Below, one piece after another: positions 9,060 to 19,204 of a stretch of DNA of 64,000 nt. Origin of the DNA: Ichthyophis bannanicus (Eukaryota > Chordata > Amphibia > Gymnophiona > Ichthyophiidae); NCBI GenBank assembly GCA_033557465.1, contig CM066031.1, forward strand, positions 1,231,483,312 to 1,231,547,311, given 5' to 3'. A program made the position numbers and the translations under genes. The notes under the pieces were generated by a model. The model had not been told where the DNA came from. It saw only the letters and a program-made list of their open reading frames with translations, and searched no databases. Every line of letters begins with the position of its first letter. The stretch's first letter is position 1.

Positions 9060-10650
9060 TGTCAGACGGCTGCCTAGGGTGAGAACTTACACAATCTTGA
9101 CGATGCATATATTCATATGATTCTTGCAAGGTATTGTGGGTATTGTAGTTCATTCACTCCCAAACACAGCTGATGACAATAATTTGAGTTGTGAAACCAA
9201 GTGGTAAGATCAATAAAATACTTCTTTTATTGATGGGGTTTAATTCACCCAGCACATGTATGCTTGATAGCACTATAAATGAGGTTACTTGCTTGCAGTG
9301 TTTAAATGGATAACAAAAAGTCACAAAGTAAACGAGAAAACAACCTTCAGCTTGTCAGGCAATTAGCTAATGTTTTCTTAGCAAGTAATTACCAAATACA
9401 AAGGCACAAAGTAAAGAATAAACTTTGCTGGTTAGGTTAACTTCTGCTTATTTTCCACACCGATCTCAGCAGTGATTCTCCCTTGCTCACACACACAATC
9501 AGGTGCAGCCCTAATTACTATCAATGGACCAGCTGAAAGCCTTTAGCTGGCTGGCTGCTACTGTGTGAGCCCAAATCCTGCTTTAAGAGCTGTTTGCAGT
9601 GGAAATAAAGAACAAAGTTAGGTTTCTTTGTGATGGCTGATGTGTTTGCTCATAGAAAACTAGCAATAGCATTTAGATAAAGAACAGTCCATGTAAATAG
9701 TTTCATCTGCTGTATTTCCCCCTGCATCAACAATCATAGGGTCAATATCATACATTGGCACAGATGAGTCTTTCATTAAGGCACTATCATGAGAATGCTT
9801 ATTCCCTTGCTGCCATTCTCTATTATAGATAGGGTCTGGATCAGTGTTCATACCTGAGCCTCTCCTGCTATCATTATTCCTCTCTGTATAGCCTGGCCAA
9901 TATGTAATCCAATTCTGATGTCCAGCCTTCCAATCTTGATCCCTGGACACTGGATCTCCTCTCACATACCTTCTGGCCTTGGTCTGAAAGTCCCTTCCAC
10001 ATGCAGTCTTCTCTCTTCCAGGTAGCCACTGGTGATTCCTATCTCTGCCACTCCATTCCTCTGGCTGAATCCAGTCCAATGGACTCTGCTGGCTTTTGGA
10101 ATACCTCCCAGTATGAGTACTGCCTTGGAATCTCCCAGACCTTCCAATGGCCTTTCTTCTCTTCCTTCCAGAGAGTTTCCTTCTCTCTCTATCTGCTTGG
10201 CTTGGCTTCTGTTTCTCCAGGTGATACTGGTGCTTGTAGCCGTTGCTGAAGCTCTCCCTCAAGCTCTTTCTGTGGCTTTTGCTGAAGCTGTTCTTGAAGT
10301 TCTCCCTGAAGCTGGGCTGGAGCTTGTAGTAACTGTTATCTGAAGAATAAGCTCTATTCTTATCCTGTTCTAATGTGTGCTGCTCCCTAACACAGCGCAG
10401 CTGTCTTGAATCAGGCCCTGCCCTTTGAGATGAGTGCTTAGGGATTACCTCATAGCTCTCTTGATTGCACACACATTTTCTTACTTCAGCCTCCCTCATG
10501 GCTGCTGGAAACCTGGTGCATTCTGGGACTGGTAGTCTTTTATGTGAAAACTCTGTTTTCTTGCTTCTACCAGAACTGACAGGTTGCTTGTTCAGAGTCA
10601 CATCATCTTTTCTATAGCTCCTACCTGAGCTATGATAAGCTTCCTTATCA
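9060..10650 (-). mobile_element. LTR-like insertion (candidate solo LTR) of 1.6 kb
   Basis: The insertion is bounded by the empty site in CR1 copy 2 (41905-41925). A 6-bp direct repeat CAGCTT flanks it (9054-9059 and 10651-10656). On the minus strand it begins TGATAAGG and ends GTCTGACA, that is TG...CA. It has a TATA-like TTTATAG and an AATAAA (about 9215) some 40 bases further on, near the 3' end, as in a retroviral LTR. Most of the presumed U3 is a long open frame (9660-10601). There is no internal retroviral gene, so a solo LTR is the simplest reading. The family is not recognised. Confidence 0.6.
9660..10601 (-). CDS. Unrecognised long ORF inside the LTR-like insert
   Basis: About 313 codons with no stop, starting at a GTG. 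The frame is in fact open to the edge of the insert near 10650, and the first in-frame ATG (MREAEVRKCVCNQ) comes about 35 codons in. The product would be very hydrophilic, rich in R, K, S, Q, D and aromatic residues, with repeated basic runs such as KSHRKSLRESF and RERRKLSGRKRRK. No transmembrane segment and no enzyme motif are visible. Large U3-encoded ORFs exist in some retroviruses, but I see no similarity to a named one. It may be a real accessory or gag-like frame or chance in a biased region. Confidence 0.4.
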   Translation of the reverse strand: MTLNKQPVSSGRSKKTEFSHKRLPVPECTRFPAAMREAEVRKCVCNQESYEVIPKHSSQRAGPDSRQLRCVREQHTLEQDKNRAYSSDNSYYKLQPSFRENFKNSFSKSHRKSLRESFSNGYKHQYHLEKQKPSQADRERRKLSGRKRRKAIGRSGRFQGSTHTGRYSKSQQSPLDWIQPEEWSGRDRNHQWLPGREKTACGRDFQTKARRYVRGDPVSRDQDWKAGHQNWITYWPGYTERNNDSRRGSGMNTDPDPIYNREWQQGNKHSHDSALMKDSSVPMYDIDPMIVDAGGNTADETIYMDCSLSKCYC

Positions 10651-10747
10651 CAGCTTCTACATATTCCCCCCCTGCACCCTTGAGTCTGACAATACCACTT
10701 TTGCCCTTCCTCTTCTCACTAATATATCTGAAAAATGTCTTATCCCC

Positions 10748-11850
10748 TCATTTTATTGCATTGGCTATTTCCTCCTCCTTTTGAATCTTTGCCTTCTTGA
10801 CTACTTTGCTAGCTTCTCTAAGTTTTTCCAAATACAGATGCCTGTCTTCCTCTCTCTGTGATCTCTTGTATTTCATGAAGGCCTCCCTCTTTTTCTTCAC
10901 TTTTTCAGCTACTTCCTTCGAAAACCATAGCGGTCTCCTGTTCCTTTTGCCTTTATTTACCATTTTAACAAAAAGGTTGGTTGCCTTTAAAATACCCCCT
11001 TTCAGTTTTGTCCCCTGTTTTTCTACATCCCCCAGCTGTTCCCATCCCACTAACGACTCCCTGAGGTATTGGCCCATCTTCGCAAAGTTAGTCTTCCTAA
11101 ATTCTAAGATCTTCACCTTGGAATGGATTCTAACAGCCCTAGTCCTAATACTGAACCACACCATCTGGTGATCACTGGATGCAAAATGATCTCCCACTAC
11201 AACATCAGAAACACTTTCACCATTGGTAAGCACCAAGTCCAGTATGGCCCCTTCACGTGTGGGGTCTGTTACCAATTGCCTGAATAGTTCTCCCTGTAGA
11301 GAATCCAGGATCTCCTTACTTCTAGATGATACTGCAGCAGGAATGTGCCAATCAACATCTGGCATATTGAAATCTCCTAGCAGTAGCACTTCCCCTTTCC
11401 TAGCAATGCTGCGTATGTCTTCAATTAACTCTCTGTCCACCTCTTCCTCTTGTGAGGGAGGTCTGTATATCACACCAATGCAAATAGATTTCTCTTTCCC
11501 TCTTTCTAGTTTAACCCACAATGCCTCCTCTCTCCCTTTTAAGCTCTGTAATTCCAAAGCTTTAATAGTAGTTTTTACATATAGTGCCACTCCTCCTCCC
11601 CTTCTTCCTACCCTGTCCTTTCTGAATAAAGTATAGCCAGGTATAGTTACATCCCAGTCATGGTTTTCTGTGAACCATGTTTCTGTAACTGCCACTAAAT
11701 CCAAGTCAGCCACTCCCACCAAAGCTTCAACTTCAGGGATCTTATTTCCCATGCTACGGGCATTAATACACACTGCTTTCCATATATTACCCCTGTTACC
11801 CATTTCCATAAAGGTATTTAATGTATCACCTACCTGGGGGCTTTCACTTA
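10748..11850 (-). pseudogene. CR1 copy 1 endonuclease (ORF2 N-terminal part)
   Basis: Endonuclease motifs on the minus strand run CINARSMGNKIPEVEALV, the catalytic Glu in AVTETWFTENHDWD, RGGGVALYVK, ICIGVIYRPP, LLLGDFNMPDVDW and the C-terminal SSDHQMVWFS. These are the APE-type residues used to nick the target. A Lys-rich linker (NRRPLWFSKEVAEKVKKKRE) leads toward the RT. The frame is open through this part, but the true start is lost. The first 20 or so codons of the open frame (11853-11917) are antisense DIRS sequence. The RT part lies beyond the LTR-like insert. Confidence 0.9.
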
Positions 11851-11852
11851 CC

Positions 11853-12223
11853 TCATTAGGAATCTGTCGAAGAGTATGGCGTCGGTAATCGCCGCTAGGC
11901 AGTATCTGTGGCTGCATAATTGGGTGGCGGATGGTTCGTCCAAATCGAGATTGGGTAAGTTACCCTTTAGGGGTAAGCTGCTCTTTGGAGAAGATCTGGA
12001 TAAGTTGGTAAAGGATCTGGGGGAGTCTAAAGGGGGGAGGCTTCCTGAGGACAACAAGAAGCAAGGAAGACTGTTACCGGCTAGTAAGAATCAGCAGAGG
12101 GAGTTTTGCCGTTTTCGCCCAACTAGGTTTGGACAGTTTCAAAGGGGGCGTTTCGCCTATAGAAATCAAGGGTTTCGAGGTTTCAGAGGGGCAAACAGAG
12201 GTTTCTCGGCTCCTTCCTCTTGA
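11853..12223 (+). pseudogene. DIRS copy 2 gag-like ORF, C-terminal part
   Basis: The gag frame resumes directly after the CR1 5' junction as RNLSKSMASVIAARQYLWLH, then LPFRGKLLFGEDLDKLVKDL. It ends with a basic, aromatic and Gly-rich tail (RGRFAYRNQGFRGFRGANRG, about residues 90-110), which suggests RNA binding. The TGA at 12221-12223 overlaps the start of the RT frame (12129 onward), the usual overlapping arrangement in DIRS elements. This part has no stop over about 120 codons. Confidence 0.78.
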
Positions 12224-13824
12224 AACCTCAGAAAGCCACAATGAAGCCAGAAGGGCCCAGGCAGAGGTGGTGTCTGTAGGAGGACGAATATGGGACTTTT
12301 ATCCTGCTTGGGCCCAGATTACCACCGACCAGTGGGTGTTGGAAATCATTCGGGAGGGCTATGCTCTCGAGTTTCAATGCCCAGTGGCCAACGCTTGCGT
12401 GCAATCGCCATGCAAAACGCCTCTAAAGCTCCAAGCAGTAAGAGAGACGTTGGAGAGACTATTAAGGTTCAACACGGTGGTGCCAGTTCCAGAAGCGCAG
12501 TGCGGGTACGGTCGATACTCCAATTATTTTGTGGTGCCCAAAAAAGAAGGAGCCTTCTGTCCAATTTTAGATCTCAAAAAGGTAAATCGGTGTCTCCGAG
12601 TGTCGCATTTTCATATGGAAACTCTGCGGTCAGTGGTTGTGGCCGTAAGAGCAGGGGAGTTCCTTACGGTGCTGGATTTGACGGAAGCTTATCTTCACAT
12701 ACCCATATGGAAAGAGCATCAGAATTTCCTCAGATTTGCCCTTCCGATGGGGCATTTCCAGTTCTGGGTGTTGCCGTTCGGGTTAGCGACGGCACCGCAG
12801 ACTTTCACCAAGGTCATGGTGGTCGTGGTGCAGCGACTCTCGATTTGGTTCCATGGGCGCGGGCGCATATGCGGCCGTTACAAAGATCATTGCTCAGGAG
12901 ATGGTCTCACCAGAGAGATCCGCTGTCTCGGCTGCTGCCGTGTCATCCGGAGACGAGACAGGCTCTTCAGTGGTAGTTAAGGCCGGGGGTATTGGAAGAG
13001 GGTATGCCGTTGGAGGTTCCTTTCTGGATACCTCTTACGACGGACGCCAGTCTGTTGGGATGGGGAGCGTACGTCGAGGGAAATTTTGTCCAGGGACAGT
13101 GGACCGAGGTGGAAAAAGCATGGCCCATAAACAGGTTGGAGTTACGAGCGGTGGTTCTTGCGCTGAGGGCCTTTCAAACGGGACTGGAAGGGAAAGCATT
13201 GCGAGTGTTCTCCGACAATGCAACCACAGTAGCCTACATCAATCGGCAGGGGGGCACCGGCAGTGCTCCTCTGGAATCCGAGGCCGAACTCCTCTTAGAG
13301 TGGGTCGAAGCACATCTGGGAGCACTATCGGCAGCTCATGAGCAGGAGTAGACAATGTGACGGCCGACTTTCTGAGTCGAGTCAGAGTGGATCCGGCAGA
13401 GTGGGTGTTACACCCGGAGGTCTTCAAACTCATAGTGAATCGCTGGGGGGAGCCAGTGAAGGATCTGATGGCAACATTGGAGTCAGCAAAGGCAAGCAGA
13501 TTCTTCAGCAGAAGAAAGGAGAGAATGGCGGAGGGCCTCGATGCATTCATTCAAAGATGGCTGGAACGGCAGCTCCTGTACGTGTTTCCTCCCTGGGTCT
13601 TAATAGGCCGGGTGCTACAAAGAATAGAGGTTCAAAAGGGAATGGTGATTCTGATAGCGCCGGATTGGCCGAGAAGGCCCTGGTATGCGTATCTAGTCAG
13701 ACTGTTGGCAGACTGGCCCTGGTGGCTTCCAGTCCGGAAGGACCTATTGTTCCAGGGGCCCATGTTCATGCCACAGGTGGATCGATTCTCGCTTAAGGCT
13801 TGGCTCTTGAAAGGGCAAGACTGA
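12129..13824 (+). pseudogene. DIRS copy 2 RT and RNase H, catalytic palm deleted
   Basis: The RT fingers and early palm are present in one frame: YSNYFVVPKKEGAFCPILDL, VLDLTEAYLHIP, then LPFGLATAPQTFTKVM at about 12770-12815. Immediately after this the expected YxDD box and thumb are absent. The sequence jumps at about 12840 to the connection segment (DLVPWARAHMRPLQ) in another frame, an internal deletion of roughly 100-130 residues. RNase H follows: LTTDASLLGWGAYV, INRLELRAVVLALRAF, VFSDNATTVAYINRQGG. Further lesions are a TAG at 12974-12976 (Trp in sisters) and a frameshift near 13345. The conserved extension (LLYVFPPWVLIGRVL, LIAPDWPRRPWYAYL) runs to the TGA at 13822-13824. Confidence 0.9.
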
Positions 13825-14811
13825 GAGTGAGAGGATATTCCTCTGCGGTTATTTCCACCATGCTAAAAGCTAGGAGGAGGTCTACGTCATTGGTTTAAGT
13901 ACGTATTTGGCGTGTCTTTGAGGCTTGGTGTGCGAATGGCGAAGTTCAGGCTTTGACAGCTTCAGTGTCTCACGTGCTAGCTTTCTTGCAGGATGGTCTG
14001 GACAAGGGGTTGGCGGCGGCTGCTCTGGCATGTTACAGGGGGAAGATCAAAGGGGAGACACTGGGAACGCATCCGGATGTTAAGTGGTTTTTATGAGCAG
14101 TGTCCCTTCTAAGGCCTCCGTGTAGATCGCAGGTTCCTCGGTGGGATCTCGTTTTGGTGTTGGACGCATTAGCGCACAAACCCTTTGAACCTTTAACGCA
14201 GGCATTGGATAAAGACCTGACACTCAAGGCAGTATTTCTAGTAGCGATCTGCTCAACGCGTAGAATTTCGGAGCTGTAGGCGCTGTCGTGTCGAAAGCCC
14301 TTTTTGTCCTTTTTTGAAAACAAAGTGGTCTTGCGGCCAGTACCGTCATTTTTACTGAAGATAGTGTCTCCGTTTCGTGTGAATCAGGTAGTTTCGCTCC
14401 CAGTTTTTGTCAAGGAGGGAGGAAAGTCCGGCTCCAGATCCTTGCACTTGCTGGATGTTCGCCGAGTGTTAAAGGGGTATCTTTGGAGGACGGCGAGTTT
14501 CAGAAAGACTGCGAAAGGGGGAAGCGGCTAGTAAAACTTCCATTTCTCGGTGGCTTAAGGAGGCAATAGCGTCAGCTTACATTCTGAAAGGAAAGTTGGT
14601 GCCAGAGGGCATTAGGGCCCATTCGACGAGGGTGCAGGCATCATCGTGGACAGAGTGTAGTTTAGTGCCGGCTATTGATATTTGTAGGGCGGCGGCTTGG
14701 TCGTCATTTAATACTTTTGTTAAGCATTATCACCTCGATGTGCAAGTGGAGAGGGATACTGCGTTTGGTTCAGCGGTGCTTCAGCATGGCCTGGCGGGTC
14801 CCTCCCTGTAG
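13825..14811 (+). pseudogene. DIRS copy 2 tyrosine recombinase, disrupted
   Basis: Recognisable parts are LRVRGYSSAVISTMLKARR at the start, FEAWCANGEVQALTASVS, RPPCRSQVPRWDLVLVLDAL, and box I AICSTRRISEL with its catalytic Arg. A loop SPFRVNQVVSLPVF follows, then RAHSTRVQASSW carrying H-x-x-R, and DICRAAAWSSFNTFVKHYHL with the Tyr. In-frame stops occur near 13895 and 14095 and directly after SEL (about 14278). A frameshift lies near 14520-14590. All catalytic residues survive, so the lesions are probably recent decay. Confidence 0.88.
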
Positions 14812-14837
14812 GAAAAAGTTTCATTGCTCTGTTACAT

Positions 14838-14935
14838 CCCCAGATGTTGGGTATAGACTGGAGGGACGATAAGGAAGGTGAAATTAGACTTACCTGCTAA
14901 TTGTAGCTCCTGGAGGAACTCCAGTCTAATCCCAT
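14838..14935 (+). repeat. DIRS copy 2 internal complementary region (ICR)
   Basis: The left half (CCCAGATGTTGGGTATAGAC to GGACGATAAGGAAGG) is the reverse complement of the left end (about 3937-3980). The right half (CTTACCTGCTAATTGTAG to GGAACTCCAGTCTAATCCC) is the reverse complement of the right end (about 15365-15440). Having both halves makes the DIRS assignment secure. Confidence 0.92.
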
Positions 14936-15273
14936 AACCCCCCTTCTTTGTTCTGTAGTTTTGGCCTGAAGCATGGCATTGCGGTTAGAGCATAAGGAGT
15001 GGAGGCTAATGTTAAGGTGTGGGCCATAGGACAGGGGAGGGTTTGGGGAAGACATGGGCGATTCGGGGGACGTCTGTTTTTCCTTCAAGGAGCAAGGAAG
15101 GGCGGATGTCCTTGGCACAGTTTTGCATCTGTAAGTACAATCACCTTTTCAAGAATCTGATAGCATGAGTATTTATTACCTGTTTCTAGGTTAATGTTAG
15201 TTGTTAGTTGGCAGTTCAAATGGTTGGTTGATTGCTACTTGATTGTTTCTTGGGGGAGTCTGCTTTGTCAATA

Positions 15274-15442
15274 GATTACTGGACAGAGGAGGCGGTCCCG
15301 GGAGTATTTGTACCAGTGTCATTAGAAGAATGACATGTCTCATCTCCATAGCTGCTGGAGGAGGTGCTTAAACCCAGATGTTGGGACTAGACTGGAGTTC
15401 CTGCAGGAACTACAATTAGCAGGTAAGTCTAATTTCACCTTA
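15274..15442 (+). repeat. DIRS copy 2 right inverted terminal repeat
   Basis: It begins TTACTGGACAGAGGAGGCGG and ends near AAGTCTAATTTCACC. It is inverted relative to 3937-4072 over most of its length. It includes the right-end segment copied in the ICR. Confidence 0.88.
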
Positions 15443-17440
15443 ATGTAGTTTTCACTATTTTTATCTTAGTTCACAAAACCACTGTTTCTATAGAAACTAC
15501 TGTCACAACCAAGGATCCAACTTGAAAATGGAGACAGCCTTGAAAACCACCAATGAGACTACTCCCCTCATACTGAATGCAGTATGGACTGCAATAAATT
15601 TATTCAAAGCCATAATCAAGTGGTATCACAATATACAGAAGGCCATTAGTAAACATGCTGTAATTACAGCCAACCTATTTCTAAATGAAAAACGAATGAT
15701 TCTGAAAACAGTACCAACTGTAGGGTCATACATACAGGTTTGGGAAGCCCTCTCTAACTATATCAAGAGTCCATGGGAAACTTTTATGGTTCAGATTCTC
15801 CCATTCCAAATATCATTTCTGGCCATCTCCCAGACATTAGCAAGCCATTGGTCAACTTGTGCAGATTCAGCATGCTTGAATGCATTTCCTTCATTCACTG
15901 ATCCAAGAGTTCAGACCAGGGGAACTTCTATGTGCCTTGGATCAGTAGAATACATACCTGCACATATTTCTGATAACATGTCACAACCAGGTTTTTCTGG
16001 TGGTTGTTCACCCAGAATTCTGCCACTTCTTAATCTCTCTTATTTGGTTATATACAGCACTGTTTCCACACAGCAAAATAAATTCACACATAGATGAATG
16101 CTGTAGCCTTGAATCACTATCATCAATGCTTTTGGTATCTTTTAGATGTAATTTTTTTACTGGCCGAATATGTTAGCCAGCTGGTAGATGGAGCAGGGAC
16201 ATATAGAATCGCTTCTGCCACATTCTTACACTAGACCACCATGGTGGCAAAGGTATGTGCTGGGAGGGAGGCACGGGCCCCCTTTTTGCCTTGCTAGCTT
16301 GCCGGGAGGGTTTTTTTGGAACAGGATGTGGGAGGGAGAGGGAAGGGGCCATACGGCCCCTCCATTCTTTTAATTGGGCATGGAGGGGGAGGGAGGGGGG
16401 CCTAGGCCAACTGGCTAGCCAGGACGCTTTCAATGTCGGGCGTACACCATTCCTCCCTGGGCAGCTCTTGATGGGGATCGGGAACTATCCAGGGGGTTTG
16501 GTGCTGAAGGGGGGCCCCGCACTTTGATTTTTTTTATAATCAGTGCTGCGGATCACAGCACCATGGCATCAACAATATTGGGGGGGGAGGGGGAAAGGCC
16601 CAAACATGGCAGTTGGAGGGACACAGAGCTGCTGACAGCTCTGTGCACTTCATCTTACTATCCCTCCCCAAGCATTTACAGCAGAGACCCACGGTACCTT
16701 CTTCAACAGGAACTGGGGACCTTTCCTGTGGTATCTACCAGCAGGTAACGCGGAGTCTCCGTGGAAAATCCAAAACCCTATGGTATCTGTAGGACCTCCT
16801 CTAGGAACGCCTGCTGCAGATACCGCAGAGATTTGCTGCTTACTACCCAGTTTTGTAGACATACCCCTAAGTGTACCTGGTAAAGAATTTTGAAGTTCAG
16901 CGAGAAAACAATCAATGCATTATGCTGCAAGTAATACGGATCCTATGATTGGAATGAAATTATTAAATCAGAATGTAAATAGAGAAAAACGAGATGTTCG
17001 GTGGCTGATAATAGATTGACTGTTGACGAGGCAAAAATATTTCTTTCCAAAGGGATTGAAGCATCAGTGATACAGCCTCAAAAACATTTCTATTGTTAAA
17101 AGACTATTACATGTATCTGTTGGAATGCTGAAAGAAATTACCTTTCTTCAAAAGTTTCATGATTTAGTTCATAAGACTGAAAAGAAATCAAACCTGTACC
17201 AAAAAGTAGTAAAAGTTGATTATTATTGCATTCTTAGGTAATTCATGATGATTCTGTGAAGTAGCATAATAAATAAAAATACTTCGAGATTTTTGCAGAA
17301 CATGAAGCCTACATCTTATGCTCAGTTTTTGTTCAATGAACAGCAAAGTTAAAGTGTGAGGTTCTAAGTGATTTTCTGTGCGATCTTGTGAATGCATCAT
17401 TAAAAGGGGATAGTTCCTTCAACTAGAATATGTGCTACCA
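15443..17440. other. Unassigned interspersed sequence
   Basis: I recognise no gene or repeat here. The part 16200-16640 is GC-rich with long G runs (GGGAGGGAGGGGGG type). One frame at 15522-16097 is listed separately. The rest is AT-rich with many stops in all frames. Confidence 0.5.
15522..16097 (+). CDS. Unrecognised 191-codon ORF
   Basis: The frame opens MKMETALKTTNETTPLILNA and runs to a TGA at 16095-16097. The composition is ordinary, with scattered Cys and Trp and a weakly hydrophobic stretch ILPFQISFLAISQTLA near residue 97. No signal peptide, catalytic motif or family resemblance is seen. It starts about 80 bases after the right end of DIRS copy 2. It may be a fragment of an unrecognised element or chance. 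Confidence that it is a real protein is low. Confidence 0.2.
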   Translation: MKMETALKTTNETTPLILNAVWTAINLFKAIIKWYHNIQKAISKHAVITANLFLNEKRMILKTVPTVGSYIQVWEALSNYIKSPWETFMVQILPFQISFLAISQTLASHWSTCADSACLNAFPSFTDPRVQTRGTSMCLGSVEYIPAHISDNMSQPGFSGGCSPRILPLLNLSYLVIYSTVSTQQNKFTHR

Positions 17441-18110
17441 TTTGACCTGTATTTAAAAAGCTGATTTTAGATCCTTCTGGGATAGGTTGTAATTGACCAT
17501 TTTCAAATTTGCCTTCTTTAGCAAAGTAGTTAGAACAAGTTGTATGTGTCCAATTGCAGCAGTTTCTTGGTATCTTTTATGGGCTGTGGTTCTCACCAGC
17601 ATGAATTTCACCAAGCTTATTGTGTGTAGAGACCTTATCAGTGTCCATCATGGATCCTGTATTAAAGTAACTAGATGATCAAGATAGAAGGTATTGCTTG
17701 GTGTTTCTTGATATTACAATGGCTTTTGACACCATTGTTCATGCAATATTTTTAGACAGATTGCCTGCTATTTGCTTCCTTTTCAGAAGGTCATCAACAG
17801 CAGATCAGAGTTGGTGCAGGTAGTGTCTGATTGGGTTACATTGACATGAGGGGGGGGGGCAGACAGCTGTATTTGTCATTTTCTTTAATATTTCTATAGT
17901 ACCTTTATGCAAACTTTTGTGTGAGTTTCACATTTATGCTTATGATATCTGTTTGAGTTTTTTTTGTTGTGAGGATTGGCGAACATTGAAGGTTTTTACA
18001 GGAATATTTGATGTTGTAGCATGGTTGACAGGAAATAGAATGACTCTTAGTTTTAAAAATAAGAGATATTTTGTTTATATGCCAATCAGGCAATTTTCCC
18101 ACCAGAATGA
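17440..18110 (+). pseudogene. Old L2-clade LINE RT remnant
   Basis: Translation in shifting frames gives L2 RT landmarks: LILDPSGIGCN with PFSNLPSLAK (standard DPSDLANYRPISNLPFLSK), then CLVFLDITMAFDTIVHAIFL (palm aspartate), FFNISIVPLCKLL, and FHIYAYDICL in place of the catalytic YADD. Stops and frameshifts are frequent. The second catalytic aspartate region has become YAYD, so the copy is dead and much older than the L2 copies at 52-61 kb. Confidence 0.72.
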
Positions 18111-18129
18111 TGATAATAGAACTTTGTAA

Positions 18130-18795
18130 ACATAAAAACATGATGGCAGAAAAAGACCATATGGTTTATCTAGTCTGCCCTTCCATATCAACTTTTATAG
18201 CCCCTTTTTTTCCTTTAGAGATCTTCTGTGTTTGTCCCATGCTTTCTTGAATTCGGATACTGCCCTCGTCTCTACTACCTCCACTGGAAGACTATTCCAC
18301 ACATCTACCATTCTTTCCGTAAATAAATATTTCCGCATGTTACGTCTGAGTCTATCCCCTTTCACCCTCGTCCTTTGTCCCCTAGTTGCAGAGCTTACTT
18401 TCAATTGAAAGAGTCTCTCCTGTGCATTTATAACATGGAGGTATTTAAATGTCTCTATCATATCTCCTCTGTTTTGCCTTTCCTCTAAAGTATACATATT
18501 AACATCTTAAAGTCTGTCTCCATATGGTTTATAATAAAGACCACTGACCATTTTGATAGCTATCCTCTGCACTGACTCTATCCTGTTTATATCCTTTTGA
18601 AGGTGTGGTCTCCAGAATTGCACACAGTACTCCAAAAGAGGTCTCACCAAAGACTTATACAGAGGCACTGTCACCTCCTTTTTTCTGCTGGCCATTCCTC
18701 TCCCTTTGCATGCAAGCATCCTTCTGGATTTTGCTGTCGCCTTTTCTACCTGTTAGCCACTTTAAGATCATCAGAAACAATAATGCCCAGGTACA
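18130..18795 (-). pseudogene. CR1 LINE 3' fragment, copy 3
   Basis: On the minus strand it encodes the CR1 RT C-terminus: KKEVTVPLYKSLVRPLLEYC, NRIESVQRIAIKMVSGLYYK, MYTLEERQNRGDMIETFKYL and VVDVWNSLPVEVVETRAVSE. It is broken by frame changes at about 18500. The 3' end has the same AAACATGATGGCAGAAAAAG motif as CR1 copies 1 and 2. It is more diverged than they are, so it is an older insertion. Confidence 0.88.
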
Positions 18796-18924
18796 AAGGT
18801 AAGGTATCTTGGGGTAATTCTAGACTCCCACTTCTCCATGCATATTCAATTAGACTTTGTATTTTAAGTTGCAGCTGGTTTCTTTTTTAAAGCTTTTGTT
18901 ATCTAAATTTTTAATTTATTCACG

Positions 18925-19204
18925 AGGAGGGGTATTTTAGAAAGGACCTCCAAGTGCAATCTGGGACATCTAAGCCAGAACATCTGAAAAACGCAGGCAC
19001 ATCCAGGTGCAGACACGATTTCACAAACATGGATGTGCCCAAAATGGTTGTCTGTGGGGGCGTCTTTATAAAAATCCCCAGAATAGTATTTCAGAACCTG
19101 GATGTCTATGAATAGTGATTAGAGTAGTGGGCTAGGACCAGGGAAGCCAGGGCTCAAAGCCCACTGCTGCTATCACTGTGATTGTGCTGAGTAATAGGGA
19201 TGAT
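18925..19204 (+). repeat. Dispersed repeat shared with 25375-25700
   Basis: The segment starting GGGGTATTTTAGAAAGGACC and containing ATTTCACAAACATGGATGTG, then a tRNA-like stretch (AGAGTAGTGGGCTAGGACCA followed by GGGCTCAAAGCCCACT), recurs in diverged form at 25375-25700. The tRNA-like part suggests an old SINE inside or next to a DNA-transposon-like repeat. Class not settled. Confidence 0.5.

Larger units (their letters stand above)
7226..11852 (-). mobile_element. CR1-clade LINE copy 1, 5'-truncated, with two later inserts
   Basis: On the minus strand it encodes an apurinic-type endonuclease (10748-11850) and an RT (7414-9057) of CR1 type. The 3' end holds repeated AGAAACATAG-type units. 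It is inserted in gag of DIRS copy 2, since gag sequence stops at 6850 and resumes at 11853. Copy 2 at 39866-43030 matches it nearly base for base and lacks the two inserts (L2 tail 7236-7351; LTR-like 9060-10650), so these arrived after the CR1 spread. Confidence 0.93.
3932..15442 (+). mobile_element. DIRS-like retrotransposon copy 2 (family B), both ends present, nested insertions
   Basis: Left (3937-4072) and right (15274-15442) terminal repeats are inverted copies of one another, and an ICR lies at 14838-14935. The coding order is gag-like, RT plus RNase H, tyrosine recombinase. About 6 kb of the 11.5 kb span is later insertions (SINE, two hATs, CR1 with its own inserts). With these removed, gag reads on across each junction. 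The family differs from copies 1 and 3 in repeat sequence and protein. Stops, frameshifts and loss of the RT catalytic box make it inactive. Confidence 0.92.

Noticed and set aside
10001..10343. Plus-strand ORFs across the LTR-like insert
   Set aside because: They are antisense shadows of the longer minus-strand frame and have no features.
11853..11917. N-terminal extension of the CR1 copy 1 endonuclease frame
   Set aside because: These codons are antisense to DIRS copy 2 gag. The LINE is 5'-truncated at about 11852.
12290..12840. Second open frame across DIRS copy 2 RT
   Set aside because: It overlaps the real RT frame and has no motifs. Only its end (12843-12976) is coding after the deletion junction.
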